Below, piece by piece: positions 7,720 to 14,122 of a stretch of 16,589 nucleotides of DNA. This DNA is from M3007 sp964392655. Lineage in GTDB: Bacteria; Bacteroidota; Bacteroidia; Chitinophagales; Saprospiraceae. Numbering within the stretch: the first letter of the stretch is position 1; each line of letters starts with the position of its first letter. A program made the position numbers and the translations under genes. The notes under the pieces were generated by a model. That model had not been told where the DNA came from. It saw nothing but the letters and a program-made list of their open reading frames with translations, and ran no database searches. The stretch covers positions 1 through 16,589 of the forward strand of contig CAYMQY010000085.1 of NCBI GenBank assembly GCA_964392655.1. Direction: 5' to 3'.

Positions 7720-8448
7720 ATGATGAAAAATGCGATCTCCTTTTTAGTCCTTGTATTCCCTTTCCCTGCTTTCAGCCAAACCAACGCGTCCATTGATTTG
7801 GTCGCAGGGCTGGAGCATTCCTATCGAAGTTTGAGCACTTCCAGTAAAGATGAAATTGTCGTTGGAATATTGGAGGGCCGAAATGGCAAGGAATCAGGAA
7901 AACTGAACTGGAGAGCGGGATTCAACTACAACCGAAGGCTGTCCAACAGATTTCACCTGAAAACGGGACTCCGGCTCGCAAGTGTCGGGTATAACGGCGA
8001 AAAAAGAACTGGACTCCGATATGCGAGCGAGTTCATAGCACCCGAAGTCTGGGTGCCCGACCCAAGTTTGCCGCATGAAGTTCAGTTTATTTACGATTAC
8101 TGGTTTATCGAGATTCCAATTGTCGGAAGATTTGAATGCACAGACAAGAAGATCGCGCCATTTCTCGAATTGGGAATTGCACCGTCTGTTTATGTAACCA
8201 CCCGAACCAAAATAGTTACCGATTTGGGGACAGACGTGAATTTTGATAACGGGGTAGATGCTTTCGATTTCCATCAATTCCATCTGGTCGGTTTCGTTTC
8301 TTTTGGGGTCAATTTTTCAATAAATGAACGGATGCAATTGTTTGGCCAGCCAACATTCAGGTACCATCTGACGAAATTGGCAGATGCCACTATTGAAGAG
8401 CACTTGTTCAACTATGGAATTGAAATAGGGGCGAGAAGAAAGTTTTGA
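7720..8448 (+). CDS. Outer-membrane beta-barrel protein (porin/PorT-like)
   Basis: 242 residues; two ATG codons lie in tandem (7720 and 7723). A signal peptide ends at PAFSQ (residue 20). The mature chain has alternating strands of barrel type: GLEHSYRSL, WRAGFNYNRRLSNRFHLKTGLRLASVGY, WFIEIPIVGRFE, FLELGIAPSVYVTT, HLVGFVSFGVNFSINERMQLFGQPTFRYHL. It ends in a strand finishing with F, the usual outer-membrane insertion signal. This matches the small eight-stranded outer-membrane beta-barrel families common in Bacteroidetes. Ligand or partner is unknown. The gene is AT-rich (about 38-43% G+C on two hand-counted lines), unlike the 50-70% seen in several neighbours, so it may have a separate origin. 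It has its own 101-base leader with hairpins. Confidence 0.85.
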   Translation: MMKNAISFLVLVFPFPAFSQTNASIDLVAGLEHSYRSLSTSSKDEIVVGILEGRNGKESGKLNWRAGFNYNRRLSNRFHLKTGLRLASVGYNGEKRTGLRYASEFIAPEVWVPDPSLPHEVQFIYDYWFIEIPIVGRFECTDKKIAPFLELGIAPSVYVTTRTKIVTDLGTDVNFDNGVDAFDFHQFHLVGFVSFGVNFSINERMQLFGQPTFRYHLTKLADATIEEHLFNYGIEIGARRKF

Positions 8449-8496
8449 AGTGCCCCGACCAACAAATTATCCGTCCACCACACCCGCTTTTCTGCC

Positions 8497-9117
8497 ATGC
8501 GATTTTTTAAAAGCCTCCCGTTCTTCTGCCTGTTCTTCGGCGCCTGCTCTACCGGTTACCAAAAGGAAAACGGCGACTGGGTTTGGGTGGATTACAACGA
8601 AAACGTGGGCAAAAAGGTAACCTGGATAACCGGCGTGGACAACAGCAGTTTCCGGGTTTTGAACGACGAAAACTACGCCGCCGACCGGCATCAGGTGTAC
8701 CTGAAGGGCATCCCGATTCCGGGCGCCGACCCGGCTACGTTTGAAGTGTTGCACCGGATGGGCTATGCCCGGGATAAAAACCACGCGTACCTCGACCGCG
8801 AACACGTACTGTTTGCCGACCCGGCCTCCTTCCGGGTGCTGGATTTTCCCTACTCCCGCGACGCCCGGCGCGTGTTTTGCGGCATCCTGCCCCTGCCCGA
8901 CCTGACACCTGCGGAGGTGGAGGCCTTCCGGGCAACGAACACCGACAAACTCATGCAAAACATGAAATCCACCACCCTCCTGTCGCATTTCATTGAGTAC
9001 GCTCCCGAATATCAATGGCTCGACACGATCGGCGGAATCCAACATGTGGTCGTCGGCGAGTGGGGAACCGGCGAAACCACGGGGAAGAAGTTCAAGGGTT
9101 ACAAACCGGTGGAGTAA
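8497..9117 (+). CDS. DKNYY-repeat lipoprotein
   Basis: 206 residues. A short hydrophobic signal ends at C17 (FFGAC, then STG), so it is a likely lipoprotein. Three clear repeats of exactly 30 residues begin at S51, T81 and S111, each of the form [S/T]F-x-VL ... Y-[A/S]-x-D-x-x-x-[A/V]-[Y/F] ... DP/TPA. This is the DKNYY family pattern (the second copy has YARDKNHAYL, 90-99). The family is frequent in host-associated and environmental Gram-negatives; its molecular role is not established. The C-terminal 60 residues (about 150-206) are not repeat-like and I do not recognise them. The start lies 48 bases after the barrel gene, and the next gene follows after 35 bases, consistent with a joint transcript. 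Confidence 0.85.
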   Translation: MRFFKSLPFFCLFFGACSTGYQKENGDWVWVDYNENVGKKVTWITGVDNSSFRVLNDENYAADRHQVYLKGIPIPGADPATFEVLHRMGYARDKNHAYLDREHVLFADPASFRVLDFPYSRDARRVFCGILPLPDLTPAEVEAFRATNTDKLMQNMKSTTLLSHFIEYAPEYQWLDTIGGIQHVVVGEWGTGETTGKKFKGYKPVE

Positions 9118-9152
9118 TTCCTGCCGTTTTTTCTAAACCAATACCTGCTTTT

Positions 9153-9785
9153 ATGCATAAACACACGTTCCTCTTTCCACTCTGTCTCCTTATCGCCGGA
9201 GTCGCCATCGGGCAAAACGGCTTGAACCAATCTTTGGCATCCCGGATTGACTCCATGACTGCCGAAGATCAGCATTTCCGCAGTATCCTGCGCGATGCCC
9301 GCAACCAGCCCGAGCGCGATGAACAGGCATTTCGAAAATCTGCGGACGACGTGCGGCGGATTGACAGCATTAACCTGCTGAAAGCCAAAGCCATTTTTGC
9401 AGAATTTGGTTACCCGGGCATTGACCTGATCGGCTCGGATGGTTCGCACCACTTCTGGTTGATCGCCCAGCACTGCGATACCGACCCGGGGTTTCAGGAA
9501 AAAGTGCTGTCCGCCATGTACGATCAGGTGGCGAAAAAAAATGCCGACGCCAAGGACTACGCCTACCTGCGCGACCGGGTGTCCGTAAACCAGGGGCAAT
9601 TGCAGACGTACGGCACGCAAATGCAGATCAATGCCGACTCCACCAGTTTTGAGCCGAAGCCACTGCTTGAGCCGGAGAAAATTGACGAACGACGCAGGGA
9701 AGTGGGTCTCGGAACCATGGAAAACTACATTATGATCATGAACAACACATACTACGGCGCCCTGAAGAAAAAGAAGGATGAGTAG
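9153..9785 (+). CDS. DUF6624 family secreted protein
   Basis: 210 residues from the ATG at 9153. The frame is open further upstream, but the signal peptide (FLFPLCLLIAGVAIG, residues 6-20) fixes this start. The mature part shows the DUF6624 layout: RIDSINLLKAKAIFAEFGYPG (69-89), a conserved histidine in WLIAQHCDTDPGFQ (102-115), AYLRDRVSVNQGQLQTYGTQ (137-156), and a closing IDERRREVGL (177-186). In this family the histidine, the DRV and the YGTQ motifs are the most conserved parts and may form an active or binding site, but no activity is known. Location would be periplasmic. It is the sixth of seven plus-strand genes in this run. Confidence 0.9.
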   Translation: MHKHTFLFPLCLLIAGVAIGQNGLNQSLASRIDSMTAEDQHFRSILRDARNQPERDEQAFRKSADDVRRIDSINLLKAKAIFAEFGYPGIDLIGSDGSHHFWLIAQHCDTDPGFQEKVLSAMYDQVAKKNADAKDYAYLRDRVSVNQGQLQTYGTQMQINADSTSFEPKPLLEPEKIDERRREVGLGTMENYIMIMNNTYYGALKKKKDE

Positions 9786-9794
9786 TTGAAGGCG

Positions 9795-9821
9795 GGGTGC
9801 AACACAGGCACCCTCTGCCTG
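9795..9821. repeat. Two mutually exclusive overlapping hairpins
   Basis: GGGTGC (9795-9800) pairs with GCACCC (9808-9813), and the overlapping CAGGCA (9805-9810) pairs with TGCCTG (9816-9821). Only one stem can form at a time. It lies ten bases after the DUF6624 stop and 23 bases before the ankyrin gene start, so it sits in the leader of that gene. No U-run follows. It may be a regulatory switch, or simply a dispersed intergenic repeat. Confidence 0.5.
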
Positions 9822-9844
9822 TCCTTGGACAAAACAAACTGCTC

Positions 9845-10327
9845 ATGCTTTCACGAAAAAAATTTATTGCACTTGCCGCTACCGGCAGTCTTGCCACGCT
9901 CTTTGGCCAAACCCCTCAACCCAAAAAACCGAAAGGTGACCCGCTTCCCGGCGAGTTGGTCAAGGAATGGGTCAGCAAAGCCCATTCGGATTTTGCCCGT
10001 GTGCAGGAATTGTTTGTGCAGGAACCGCAATTGCTCAATGCTTCCTGGGACTGGGGTGGCGGCGATTTTGAAACCGCGCTCGAAGCCGCAGGGCATGTGG
10101 GCAATCGCGAAATCGCTGAATTCCTGCTCGCCAAAGGCGCAAGAATGAACATCTTTTGCGCTGCCATGCTCGGACGCCTCGATATTGTAAAAGCAGTGCT
10201 TCAGGCTTATCCCGAACTGAAACATTCCGCCGGTCCGCATGGCCTGAAATTGATACACCATGCCAACAAGGGCGGCGATGCGGCCAAAAAAGTGCTGAAA
10301 TATTTGCAAAAAATCGGGGCGGATTGA
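9845..10327 (+). CDS. Secreted ankyrin-repeat protein
   Basis: 160 residues from the ATG at 9845; an earlier in-frame ATG at 9797 would read through a hairpin and give no signal peptide. The N-terminus LSRKKFIALAATGSLATLFG resembles a twin-arginine-type signal with an RK pair in place of RR, so export by Tat or Sec is plausible. Residues about 40-155 form ankyrin-type helix pairs: ARVQELFVQEPQLLNA, FETALEAAGHVGNREIAEFLLAKGA (the clearest unit, 75-99), AAMLGRLDIVKAVLQAYPEL (106-125) and a degenerate last unit. Ankyrin repeats bind other proteins; the partner is unknown. It is the last gene of the plus-strand run and converges on the LVIVD gene, with 61 bases between the two stops. Confidence 0.85.
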   Translation: MLSRKKFIALAATGSLATLFGQTPQPKKPKGDPLPGELVKEWVSKAHSDFARVQELFVQEPQLLNASWDWGGGDFETALEAAGHVGNREIAEFLLAKGARMNIFCAAMLGRLDIVKAVLQAYPELKHSAGPHGLKLIHHANKGGDAAKKVLKYLQKIGAD

Positions 10328-10388
10328 GCGGAAATCTTTCATCAAACGAATCAACGACACCGCCGGGTCTGGAGGAGAAATTGCAGGT

Positions 10389-11867
10389 TTACAGTACGAT
10401 CCAGCGCAGTACCTCCGGCAATTTACCTTGTATCCGAACGACAACAGTGTAGTGCCCTGCCGGCAGGTTCGTGGCGGTTTCTATTCGCTGCCCGGCTTGT
10501 ATTTTTCCGATATTTTGAGCAAAAACCTGCCGCCCCGTCAAATCAAATACGAACAAGGAAACTTCGCCGGAAACAGGTTTTTCAAATAAAAGGCTCAGGA
10601 TGCTACCGGGGGATGGATTTGGAGCAAGATGTACAAAGCCCCTTGGCAAAAACGTCGGTTCTTGGCTGAGCACCGGGCAGCCGTCGTAAGACAAAATCTT
10701 CAGGCCGGTCCAGTTGGATGCAAAAGGAATTACTGTGTAGATATAAGCAAGGTAAATATATCCGTCGTCGGCGCCGAGGCCATAGGTTCCGATCCCGTTG
10801 GTTGTGCCGCCGAAGTTTTCGCAGGTTGCCGGTTGAGCGGGAGTGGATACCGACACGGCGAACAGGTCGGATTTGCCTGTGGCTACAAACAACATCCGGC
10901 AGGTTTTATTCAAAAACAGCTCATTCGCGTGCCCGTCGTTGGCAGCCCAAACAAACGGGTTGTTTGTCGGAGTGCCGTTCCAGTGGTTCCACCAGCCAAG
11001 GCGGGCGATATGGGCCGGGTCGGAAATATCCAAAACCTCCAGCCCGAGGTAGTCTACCGACACATACGCATAGTCGCCGTCGAGCACCACATCGTTGTAC
11101 GCGGTAGCAAATCCCGTCATGTTTTCATTGCAATAGTGCCCGACCTCGACGGGGTTGGCGGGGTTGAGTACGTTGAGCACCCGCAAACCGCCCCTGTCGA
11201 AGCAGGTGTAGAGCAGGCTGTCGCGAAGGGCAAAAGCCCGCACATTATACTTCACCGAGTCGGCATGTGTGGGTGGCACTCCGTGCGGGAAGTCCGGATC
11301 GGGCAGGTAGTGTCCGATTTCCTCGATTTGTTGCGGATTGCTCACGTCCAGTGTAATCAGCCCGTTGAACATGGCTCCGAGGTACACCACACCGTTGCCG
11401 ACCTCAAGTGCGCCGGCGCCTCCTTCCGAAAAATTGCCGGCCCACCAGTCCAGTACCTGCGGGGAAGCCGGATTGGCCACAGACACAATGGCCAGACCGG
11501 GCGCTTGCAGGGGTTGGTTGAAATGGTTGCCGACGGCGAGGTAGAGCAGGTCTCCCTTTTGTTCGAGGCTCATCAGGTGCATACCGCCCCAGTTGGAAAC
11601 CGCGACTTGTGTGACCGGAACCGGCTGGGCAGGGTTCGCTACGGAATACACTTTCAGGCCGCCCTCCTTCGAGGCCGCATAGACAAATGGACGACCATGG
11701 GCATCCTTGCGCGCGGTCAACATATTCTGAGTGGGAATGGAGGCGATTTCCGAAACCACTTGCAGGTTTGGCGAAACCGGGCACTGGGCAGGGATCATCT
11801 CCGGGAATATCACCGGAAGCAATACGCCTGTAATAATTTTTTGTAAAAAAGTTTTTCTATTCATCAT
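10389..11867 (-). CDS. LVIVD-repeat beta-propeller protein with T9SS type A sorting domain
   Basis: 492 residues from the tandem ATG at 11867/11864; the frame is open to 11957, but a signal-like hydrophobic segment (FLQKIITGVLLPVIFPEMIPAQ, in residues 7-28) follows this start. At least six LVIVD-type repeats can be seen, each with a [L/F]-x-[V/I]-x-x-[V/I]-x-[N/D/T]-P core: near 70-85 (GLKVYSVANP), 124-136 (GLAIVSVANP), 169-178 (GLITLDVSNP), 227-238 (GLRVLNVLNP), 275-284 (GLEVLDISDP) and 334-343 (DLFAVSVSTP). They are expected to fold as a propeller. Residues about 413-492 are a type IX sorting domain (LAPNPSPG, FDLTGRQVF, LPAGHYTVVV), so the protein should cross the outer membrane and be cut or anchored at the surface. 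The partner or ligand is unknown. Confidence 0.9.
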   Translation of the reverse strand: MMNRKTFLQKIITGVLLPVIFPEMIPAQCPVSPNLQVVSEIASIPTQNMLTARKDAHGRPFVYAASKEGGLKVYSVANPAQPVPVTQVAVSNWGGMHLMSLEQKGDLLYLAVGNHFNQPLQAPGLAIVSVANPASPQVLDWWAGNFSEGGAGALEVGNGVVYLGAMFNGLITLDVSNPQQIEEIGHYLPDPDFPHGVPPTHADSVKYNVRAFALRDSLLYTCFDRGGLRVLNVLNPANPVEVGHYCNENMTGFATAYNDVVLDGDYAYVSVDYLGLEVLDISDPAHIARLGWWNHWNGTPTNNPFVWAANDGHANELFLNKTCRMLFVATGKSDLFAVSVSTPAQPATCENFGGTTNGIGTYGLGADDGYIYLAYIYTVIPFASNWTGLKILSYDGCPVLSQEPTFLPRGFVHLAPNPSPGSILSLLFEKPVSGEVSLFVFDLTGRQVFAQNIGKIQAGQRIETATNLPAGHYTVVVRIQGKLPEVLRWIVL

Positions 11868-11904
11868 GCCGGAGAGACGCTGCATACAGTTTTTTGTTAC
11901 TTGT

Positions 11905-11943
11905 CGGAGGCGCATTGCAAGACTCCTCCGGAACATTTTTTTT
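11905..11943 (+). terminator. Terminator-like hairpin in the leader of the transporter gene
   Basis: CGGAGG (11905-11910) pairs with CCTCCG (11925-11930) over a 14-base loop, followed by GAACA and a run of eight T (11936-11943). On the plus strand this is the shape of an intrinsic terminator, but the nearest plus-strand gene upstream ends at 10327. It could end a long transcript from there, or act as an attenuator in the leader of the transporter gene at 12027. The stem is short, so chance is possible. Confidence 0.35.
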
Positions 11944-12026
11944 AAACCTGCCGCCAAAATTCGGGAATTTTATTCCTTTACGGGTCGAAACCACAACCGT
12001 TTCTTTTCATTTCAAAAACGACCCGC

Positions 12027-13553
12027 ATGAGCGTTGCTACTCCCGGCACCAACGGCCCCTCCTGGCAGAAACCACACCTTTCCTTCTGGCAAATCTGGAA
12101 CATGAGTTTCGGGTTTCTGGGCATCCAGTTTGGCTGGGGTCTGCAAATGGCCAATATGAGCGCCATTTACGAATACCTGGGCGCCGACCCGCACGAAATC
12201 CCGATCCTGTGGCTGGCCGCACCGCTCACCGGCCTCATCGTGCAGCCGATCATCGGCTACATGAGCGACCGTACCTGGAGCGCGCGTTTCGGTCGGCGCA
12301 AACCCTACTTCCTTGTCGGCGCCATTCTCGCCTCCATCGCCCTGATTTTCATGCCCAATTCCAGCGCCATCTGGATGGCGGCAGGCCTGCTCTGGATTCT
12401 GGATGCGAGCATCAACATCAGCATGGAACCCTTTCGCGCATTCGTGGCCGATATGTTGCCCGAAGACCAGCACACGCGCGGGTTCACCATGCAAAGCATG
12501 TTCATCGGCCTCGGCGCCGTCGTTGCCTCGGCGCTGCCGTACATCCTGACCAACTTTTTCGGCATGGGCGCGCTGGACGACTGCACCAGCATCAGCGCCA
12601 TTCCGCTGTCGGTCAAAATTTCGTTCTACGCCGGCGCCGTAGCCTTCATCGGGGCGGTGCTGTACACGGTGCTCACCACCAAGGAGTACCCGCCGATGGA
12701 CATCAGCGAATTCCAGAAAGCCAAAGAAGAGAAAAAAGGCTTCGGTGCCGGCGCCCGCGAAATTCTGCATTCCATTCGCAACATGCCGGCCACGATGCGC
12801 CAACTGGCTTTGGTGCAAATGCTGACCTGGCCCGGCCTTTTCCTCATGTGGTTTTATTTCGGCGTGGCCACCACGCGCTCGGTGTTTCAGTACGACGACA
12901 ACCTCTCGAAATACGAGGCGTACCACAAACAGTACCGCTGCGACCTGAAGGCTGGCCAGACCACAGATTTTGCCGCGCTGGCAGCGCGCACGCCGGTGAA
13001 AGACGAAAAAAGCCGCGTCGGCGCCGACGAACTCAGCACCCGATTCGGCACCATCTCGGCCTTCGACGCCACGGTGGGCGACAACCTGAAGCGCCGCCTG
13101 AACGGCAACGAATGGGGGGGCGTCTGCTTCGCTTTTTATTCGCTCATCACGTTCCTCGTCGCGTTTTTGTTGCCTGCCGTGGCGCGGCGTTTCGGAAAAA
13201 AAGGCACGCACGCTCTGTGTCTGGCCATCGGCGCGGCTGGTCTGTTGTCGGTCGGGCTGATACACAACCAGTACCTGTTGCTCCTGCCAATGGCCGGCGT
13301 AGGTATCGCCTGGGCGAGTATTTTGTCCATGCCCTACGCCATGCTGGCGCCTGTCCTTCCTGCAGAAAAAACGGGGATTTACATGGGTATCTTCAACTTC
13401 TTCATCGTGCTGCCCGAGATAGCCGCCACGCTCTTTTTTGGCTGGATTATGAACAACCTGTTGGACAACAACCGCCTTGCTGCCGTCATTGTGGGCGGTT
13501 GCCTGCTGGCGTTGGCGGCGCTGATGTGCCTGCAAATCAAGGAAAAAAAGTAA
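12027..13553 (+). CDS. MFS sugar transporter, SLC45/GPH-like (maltose or related sugar)
   Basis: 508 residues with about 12 membrane segments. The loop after TM2 carries GYMSDRTWSARFGRRKPYF (77-95), the D-(x)n-GRRKP motif of the glycoside-pentoside-hexuronide/SLC45 sugar:cation symporters. The N-terminus has FGFLGIQFGWGLQMANMSAIYEYLGA, typical of the bacterial maltose/sucrose branch. Unusual is a hydrophilic stretch of about 70 residues (289-360, starting FQYDDNLSKYEAYHKQY) between TM7 and TM8, expected on the outer side. The gene sits upstream of a GH13 enzyme, so maltose or short maltodextrins are the likely substrate, but this is context-based. Codons are strongly GC-rich (about 72% on one hand-counted line). 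The ATG at 12027 is the first in frame with membrane-type sequence following. Confidence 0.9.
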   Translation: MSVATPGTNGPSWQKPHLSFWQIWNMSFGFLGIQFGWGLQMANMSAIYEYLGADPHEIPILWLAAPLTGLIVQPIIGYMSDRTWSARFGRRKPYFLVGAILASIALIFMPNSSAIWMAAGLLWILDASINISMEPFRAFVADMLPEDQHTRGFTMQSMFIGLGAVVASALPYILTNFFGMGALDDCTSISAIPLSVKISFYAGAVAFIGAVLYTVLTTKEYPPMDISEFQKAKEEKKGFGAGAREILHSIRNMPATMRQLALVQMLTWPGLFLMWFYFGVATTRSVFQYDDNLSKYEAYHKQYRCDLKAGQTTDFAALAARTPVKDEKSRVGADELSTRFGTISAFDATVGDNLKRRLNGNEWGGVCFAFYSLITFLVAFLLPAVARRFGKKGTHALCLAIGAAGLLSVGLIHNQYLLLLPMAGVGIAWASILSMPYAMLAPVLPAEKTGIYMGIFNFFIVLPEIAATLFFGWIMNNLLDNNRLAAVIVGGCLLALAALMCLQIKEKK

Positions 13554-13582
13554 AAAAACATTCACCTGTCAACACATTGCAC

Positions 13583-13822
13583 ATGATTTACACCATTATT
13601 ATCGGCGCCCTTTCGGGCTGGCTGGCCGGAGTCATCCGCCAGGGTTACGGCTTCGGCCTTTGGGGAAACATCGTTATCGGCATCATCGGCGCCTATTTGG
13701 GCAGTTGGCTGTTCGATCAAATCGGCGTAAGTATTGGCAGCGGCACAGTCAGCCAGATTGCTACCAGCGTCATTGGCGCATTGGTACTGCTGTTTTTGAT
13801 CGGGTTGATTCGGAAAAAATAG
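13583..13822 (+). CDS. GlsB/YeaQ/YmgE family small membrane protein
   Basis: 79 residues, three membrane segments (about 2-20, 26-46, 58-76), with the family pattern IIIGALSGWLAG ... GNIVIGIIGAYLGSWLF ... IATSVIGALVLLFLIGLIRKK. The family is also called transglycosylase-associated protein and is usually linked to stress responses; its precise action is not known. It begins 29 bases after the transporter stop on the same strand, so co-transcription is likely, although a role in sugar uptake is not established. The same reading frame happens to be open back through the transporter gene to 11894, but that part has no coding character, so the gene starts at 13583. Confidence 0.92.
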   Translation: MIYTIIIGALSGWLAGVIRQGYGFGLWGNIVIGIIGAYLGSWLFDQIGVSIGSGTVSQIATSVIGALVLLFLIGLIRKK

Positions 13823-13833
13823 GCTGATTCTTA

Positions 13834-13846
13834 GCCCCGAAGGGGC
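13834..13846. repeat. GCCCC-GAA-GGGGC hairpin
   Basis: A perfect five-base stem with a GAA loop, eleven bases after the stop of the small membrane protein gene. No U-run follows. It is the first in a chain of palindromes that fill this spacer. Confidence 0.6.
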
Positions 13847-13850
13847 GCTA

Positions 13851-13885
13851 CTCTCAAACTCGGGGTGTAGCCCCGGGTTTGAGAG
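13851..13885. repeat. Long stem-loop, 15 base pairs
   Basis: CTCTCAAAC (13851-13859) pairs with GTTTGAGAG (13877-13885), followed inward by a T-G wobble and by CGGGG/CCCCG (13861-13865 and 13871-13875) around a five-base loop. The stem is almost perfect. It could end transcription of the transporter unit or stabilise its 3' end, but there is no U-run, and it resembles mobile palindromic repeats. Confidence 0.75.
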
Positions 13886-13900
13886 CCGAATCGAGGCTGA

Positions 13901-13957
13901 AGCCCTGAAAGGGCGCAATACAATGCGCTATATGTGCTATGGCGCCCTTTCAGGGCT
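13901..13957. repeat. 16-bp inverted repeat of a palindromic unit
   Basis: The 16 bases at 13901-13916 (core GCCCTGAAAGGGC) are the exact reverse complement of 13942-13957 (core GCCCTTTCAGGGC). Each arm is itself a hairpin with a three-base loop. The 25-base middle contains a GCGCTATATGTGC stretch. The right arm is also the start of the tandem repeat that follows. Confidence 0.85.
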
Positions 13958-14094
13958 TTCTCCTTGGGTGGCCTGTTCGGGCAAGGCTGCGCCCGGCCCT
14001 GCAAGATGGCGCCCTTTCAGGGCTTCCTTTGTGGAGGGCCTGTCCGGGCAAAACTGCTCCCCGCTCTGCGAAATGGTGCCCTTTCTGGGCTAAG
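13939..14094. repeat. 67-bp tandem repeat, two units plus a partial third
   Basis: Units begin at 13939, 14006 and 14073, each opening with ATGG[C/T]GCCCTTTC[A/T]GGGCT, and the period is exactly 67 both times. Units one and two agree at 53 of 67 positions by hand comparison; the first 20 are identical. The third stops after about 22 bases and is more diverged. Each full unit carries the GCCCTTTCAGGGC hairpin and a second GGGC-rich stem (in unit one CGGGC at 13978-13982 with GCCCG at 13991-13995). The array ends 28 bases before the GH13 start, so it forms most of the possible leader of that gene. Confidence 0.85.
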
Positions 14095-14122
14095 TAAAAA
14101 CTAACTGCAATATCATTGTGAC

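Noticed and set aside
12012..13565. Minus-strand open frame of 517 codons over the transporter gene
   Set aside because: Antisense shadow with low-complexity V/H/A/G/R content; the plus frame has clear membrane segments and the GRRKP motif.
11894..13822. A 642-codon frame suggesting a fusion ending in the GlsB-like protein
   Set aside because: The part before 13583 overlaps the transporter gene in another frame and is arginine- and histidine-rich without structure. Only the last 79 codons are real.
13823..14094. Possible CRISPR array in the repeat-rich spacer
   Set aside because: The units are directly adjacent with no unique spacers, diverge along the whole unit, and no cas gene is present.
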